Source: Ottelia alismoides (Eukaryota; Streptophyta; Magnoliopsida; Alismatales; Hydrocharitaceae). From it: 64,000 bases of DNA. This document shows, piece by piece, positions 60,351-64,000 of this stretch; the first letter of the stretch is position 1; the number at the start of each line of letters is the position of its first letter. The translations under genes and the position numbers were made by a program. The notes under the pieces were generated by a model. The model made no database searches. It was given only the letters and a program-made list of their open reading frames with translations, and had not been told where the DNA came from. Location of the stretch: positions 62,501 through 126,500 of the forward strand of contig JAZKJV010004148.1 of assembly GCA_037367405.1 (NCBI GenBank), read 5' to 3'.

Positions 60351-60860
60351 ATACTTAGAATACACCTTGTCCTAAGTATAAGGGGTGCACACGCTGAGTT
60401 GTTCTATTCTATGATCCCCTCTTATGTCTCTTCTTCTTGTCTATACTCAGGGTATTTTACCCTAAGTATAGGGGGAGACAGACTGAGCTACGATCTGTTT
60501 ATTCTCTTTCTTGTTTTCTTCTTTTCTTCTTTTCCTTATCTTCTTCTCTATTCTTCCGACAAGTGTTTCCCTTTTTGTCAGTCTTCTATACTTAGAACAT
60601 ACTTTGTCCTAAGTATAGGGGGTGTGCACCTTCGATCTGTTCATTCCCACCCTCGACCCTCCCTGGCTTGTGAACAGTCTGCTATACTTAGGATTATTTG
60701 ATCCTAAGTATAGAGAGGATGGTCGACTTCTCATTAGTTTATTTATTCATTCATTTCTTATTCAGTTTTTCTTTAGACCGAACTAAACTCAGTACGATTT
60801 ATGTCTTCGTTTTTTTCTCTCTGATCTATAAGGACATAGCTCAAGCTAAGTATAGGGGGG
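60351..60860 (+). repeat. Repeated hairpin plus CTAAGTATAGGGGG modules
   Basis: Five modules occur at 60351-60385, 60443-60475, 60588-60622, 60684-60720 and 60845-60860. The first four form a stem-loop made of ATACTTAG and its complement CTAAGTAT, extended to 11 perfect pairs at 60684-60711 and 12 with one mismatch at 60443-60469. A G-rich run usually follows, and it closely resembles the true polypurine tract at 62812. Confidence 0.82.
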
Positions 60861-61039
60861 TCGTATATACTACGTATATACTTTAGCCATAACTCGTACT
60901 TTCGTATTGTTATTAATAATTATGGCTAATAACACTAATTAAATGCATTAAAATCACCTAAAAAAAGATGTTATTATTCCTCAAATTCTTTTTTGTATTT
61001 ACTGATAAATAAATCATGTGAAAATATTTTTTTGCAAAA

Positions 61040-61112
61040 TGTTTGAAAAAAAGTTTGAAAACCCATTTGAAAAATATTTTGAAAACTATTTGGAAAACAT
61101 TTTGTTCAATAT
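61040..61112. repeat. About 12-bp periodic TTTGAAAA tract
   Basis: TTTGAAAA-type words start near 61042, 61054, 61066, 61078 and 61089, spaced 11-12 bp. Looser copies continue to about 61640. Confidence 0.7.
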
Positions 61113-62811
61113 TTTCAACCTTTGTAAAAATTATTTTTTTTGTAAAATTTTTTTCTTTGTGTGAAATAAAATATTTGAAAAACAATTTGCAAATATTTGG
61201 AAAATGGTTGCAAAAATATTTGAAAAATCTATCTATACTGTATGAATAACTTTGCAAATTGATTTTCAAATGTGTGTACATGTTTGTAAAAATTATTTTG
61301 GACTATAGTTTTCAAAATTCTTTGAAAACCATTTTCAAATAAGTTTGAGGAATATATACATCATACTAAAATTCATTATATATTTTTATAAAATTGACCA
61401 CTTACCCCTTGTAAATTCTTAAAATCCACTTCTTGTAAATAAAAGATGCATCCCCGTGTAAATATTCGTACCTAGTTTTATCCAAAATCTTTTTGTTTTC
61501 AAAAATCCCAAAAACAATTACAAAATTAAATCCCAAAAACATTTGAAAAATATTTTTGAAAAATCCAAAAAAATGCATATGCATCGTCTTTTCAAAAATC
61601 CATAAAAAGTTTAAAATCTTGAAAATTGCATCACAAAAATATTTTCTGCATTTCGCATAGCATTTGCATAGAATGAGCATTTTTCGGATTGAGTTTGATA
61701 GTTGAACAAGTCTAAGTAAAATTTGAATATTGGAGCTTGGTTGGACCTTAAAATCTACCTAATAACAGGAACCTTATAGGAGCTGGAATTGAGGTACCTC
61801 AGACCTAGTTGACTTAATTCTTTGAGGATCACGAGACTTGGTTCGATGGATTCTTGACTGCCTAAGTAGAGTATTTCGGAGCACACGCACGACTCTTGTT
61901 GGTAATGACCTAACTTGGACACCTGCACCTTTCACTTGGGTCAATTCAGTTGGAGTGGTGAGGGGATTGGATTTGCCAGTATGAGACGCACACAAGTGGA
62001 AACATTTGTCCTCCTCTAGGGAGGGAAGTGCACCCCAACCCATCCAGTGATGAGGAATTCTAAAGACAGAAGAGTGTGGGTTGCAATAAAGCTTCAAAAG
62101 AGGGATAGTCTACTGGCTCAAGAGGAAAAACTCCTTATGTATATGCTGTTGTAAATAGTATTTAAAAAAACTCCAAAAAAGTGGATAGGCTGGTACAAAT
62201 AAAATAAAATTTCTGCCGGAGTGTACATACTTGTATAGTCAATAAGCAAGATTGAGCTTCAAAGTCAAATTATGTGAGCATGAAACTGGATGACTTGACT
62301 ACACTGGTCTTGCATCCCAGGATAGGTAGCTACACTGGCTACCGTCCATTTTTCTCTTCACCCCCTTCTCTTGAGCCGGTTGCCACTTGAACTTAGAAGG
62401 GAATACCTCGCTCCATGAGGAAGGAGTTATTGGATTGGAAAATCATTGGGTTGTCATACTGGAGAAGTCAGTCTCTTTGTCATTCTAGTTGGGGAGAGCC
62501 ACCATCACTTACATTGTACGAGTCAGATTCATAGTCGTAAGGGTTTGCGTATGAGTTGAAATATTTCTGACCTGGCTATTGAGGAGACTTGAGTAGATTT
62601 TTGGGATTCTCGAAGGCTATTGGATTTCAATTTTGATTCCCATTAAGGTTCCGCCAGCACTAAAATTCCAAAGGTCCGACTTAATCTCCAAACTTTGATT
62701 TTATGAAGACAAGTTTGATCATTAAATTTAATCCATCTTTCTTCTTTTTCTTTTCTTTGTTTTTCTTTTCTGCACTTATTGCATAAGTGTTTGCTAAGGA
62801 CTAGCAAAGGC

Positions 62812-62824
62812 AAGTACAGGGGGA
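62812..62824 (+). other. Polypurine tract of the Athila-like element
   Basis: AAGTACAGGGGGA directly precedes the TGATGA that opens the 3' LTR. A 7-bp hairpin (TTTGCTA and TAGCAAA, 62790-62808) lies just upstream. Confidence 0.8.
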
Positions 62825-63072
62825 TGATGATACCTCAATTTCATCATCTTTATTATATCATTTTGGCCTCAAAAACCCTAGTAAATGCATGTAAATACCC
62901 CTAATTCCTGTATTTTAGCAATCATGCATGTATGTGTAAATATTGTATAAAATACGATTTTTAAAAGCCAAAATTATAGAATAAAGAAAATAAAAGAAAA
63001 AGATTAAAATATTGCAAATATTCTATGACTTGAAACCCCGAGACCTAGGAATCTCAATGAATAGGTAGACAC
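62825..63072 (+). repeat. Truncated 3' LTR of the Athila-like element
   Basis: It matches 48205-48450 at about 90 percent by eye, up to GAATAGGT and GACAC. Beyond that, the sequence is unrelated to the 5' LTR, so the LTR is broken or deleted at about 63072. Confidence 0.8.
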
Positions 63073-63073
63073 G

Positions 63074-63935
63074 GAAACAGAGATTATTCATTGCGGGTCT
63101 TTCTGAGACATTACTTGTTGAGCCTACAGAAGCCACGATGGGCACTTCACCCAGTACAGATCATCTACCTTCTATCAATGCAGTTGCAGAGGTTGTTGTA
63201 GAGCAGATTCAGACCCCACCTGAGCTCAAAGTTTTACCTTTGATGTTGAAGTATTCCTTCCTTACGGGCACGTCCCAAATGTTTGCGGCCATCATTAGTT
63301 TGTAGTTGACCAACAATCAAGAATCTTGTTTGTTAGAGGTTCTCGAGAGAAACTGCAAGGCCATAGGCTGGACTATTTCGAATCTCTATGGGATTAGTCG
63401 CGCTTTGTGCTCTCACCATATCTACTTAGAGGATGACAGCAAACCAACCCACGAGTGTCAGCATTGTCTCAATCTGAATCTCTGTGATGTTGTCATGAAA
63501 GAGATCAGGAAATGGCATGATTTGGCTTTATTTATCCCATTTTAGATTCCAAGTGGGTCAGTCCATTGCATGTGGTTCTGAAAAAATCTGGGATTGCTCT
63601 CGTAACGAATGACCATGGTGTGGATATTCTGACTCGTGTATCCACTTCATGACATGCCTACATAGATTACCAGTGCATGAACTCAACTACCAAAAAAGAT
63701 CACTTTCCCACTTCCCTTTATTGATCAGATTATTGAGAGGTTGTCAGGGAAGGAGTTCTTTTGTTTCTTGGATGGGTACTCGTGATATAATCAGGTTGCA
63801 ATCGCTCTTGAGGATCAGGAAAAAACTACTTATACTTGTTTGTTTAGAACTTACACCTTTAGATGGATGCCCTTGAATTGTTTAACACCCCTGCTACATT
63901 CCAAAGGTGTATGTTGGACGTTTTTGCCGACTGAT
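63074..63935 (+). pseudogene. Pol fragment of a second Athila-like element
   Basis: Translation in mixed frames gives CLLEVLERNCKAIGWTISNL, CSHHIYLEDDSKPTHE, then FIDQIIERLSGKEFFCFLDG and LEDQEKTTYTC. These align with 57450-58040 of the first element but are too diverged to be a copy of it. It lacks the catalytic box, because the fragment ends after a DVFAD-like segment near 63935. Several stops are present. Confidence 0.78.
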
Positions 63936-64000
63936 GAACAGGAAATTTCTCTTTAATAATCGATAATTGTAGTACAGGAGACGTATTTCAATTCAGCAAA
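63936..64000. other. Unassigned right edge
   Basis: The pol similarity stops before TGATGAACAGG. This could be the tip of another LTR, since other LTRs here open TGATGAA, but 65 bp is too short to decide. Confidence 0.25.

Larger units (their letters stand above)
60215..62811 (+). other. 3' noncoding region of the Athila-like element
   Basis: About 2.6 kb without a coding signal. The first part (60351-60860) carries repeated hairpin plus polypurine-like modules. The middle (about 60960-61640) is an AT-rich tract with repeated TTTGAAAA. The last kilobase is ordinary sequence with no feature I recognise. Open frames here are short and composition-driven. Confidence 0.7.
48205..63072 (+). mobile_element. 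Athila-like Ty3/gypsy retrotransposon, degenerate
   Basis: The element has a 5' LTR of about 3.9 kb, a tRNA-Asp-type primer site, a long leader, gag, protease, RT, RNase H, integrase, a 2.6-kb noncoding 3' region, a polypurine tract and a truncated 3' LTR. The protein motifs (SDLTGVQE, AIGWSIADLQGIS, PSREFQRRLNPN, VTLRSGR) are those of the Athila/Tat branch, which lacks a chromodomain. Every coding part has stops or frameshifts. The left target duplication is expected to be CATGG (48200-48204); the right one is not in the window. Confidence 0.85.

Noticed and set aside
60351..60860. Regularly spaced repeats resembling a CRISPR array or tRNA-like units
   Set aside because: The spacing is uneven, the repeats are hairpin plus G-run modules in a plant retrotransposon, and there are no cas genes.
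60186..60886. Two plus-strand frames of 171 and 62 codons with hydrophobic stretches
   Set aside because: They lie over the hairpin modules and T-rich noncoding sequence. Hydrophobic residues follow from TTT/CTT-rich composition, and no family is recognised.

Overview
The window looks like plant nuclear heterochromatin made almost entirely of nested transposable elements. I found no host gene, tRNA, rRNA, CRISPR array or bacterial-type signal. The host is an angiosperm because the elements are lineages typical of flowering plants: a Tekay/Del-like chromovirus with a C-terminal chromodomain, an Athila-like Ty3/gypsy element with a tRNA-Asp-type primer site, a long-LTR Ty1/copia element, an RTE-type LINE ending in TTG repeats, and a hAT-type DNA transposon. 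The species cannot be told from the sequence.

Layout. (1) 1-15116, plus strand: two Tekay-like units joined head to tail and sharing the middle LTR (LTR, gag-pol, LTR, gag-pol, LTR). The left LTR runs off the window. Unit 1 keeps gag and pol in one frame, broken by a single stop codon. Unit 2 has four frameshifts and a late stop. (2) 15117-48204, minus strand: an older array of three internally deleted chromovirus-like units, again sharing LTRs (LTR1-INT1-LTR2-INT2-LTR3-INT3-LTR4). Degenerate reverse transcriptase and integrase remnants can be read in the internal regions. (3) This array is the host of later insertions. The Tekay tandem sits in LTR1. A solo LTR (21128-24467) sits in LTR2. A Ty1/copia element (28122-43519, minus strand) sits in LTR3, and itself carries an RTE LINE (34354-37671, 16-bp target duplication) and a hAT element (41731-43197, 8-bp target duplication). 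An Athila-like element (48205 to about 63072) sits in LTR4. (4) The right end is chimeric: the 3' LTR of the Athila-like element stops after about 250 bp and is joined to the pol fragment of another Athila-like element (about 63074-63935).

The order of events follows from nesting: the minus-strand array is oldest, then the copia, solo LTR, Athila-like and Tekay insertions (their order among themselves is not fixed), then the LINE and hAT inside the copia element. Many of the inactivating changes are C-to-T or G-to-A transitions, as expected for methylated, silenced DNA.

The most unusual structures are: two unrelated shared-LTR tandem arrays, one inside the other; a run of about eleven short hairpins with 3-nt loops inside the copia LTR, present in both LTR copies; a repeated hairpin plus polypurine-tract-like module downstream of the Athila-like pol, which also precedes the true polypurine tract; and a dense cluster of CACATG/CACGTG motifs just upstream of the Tekay LTR TATA box.
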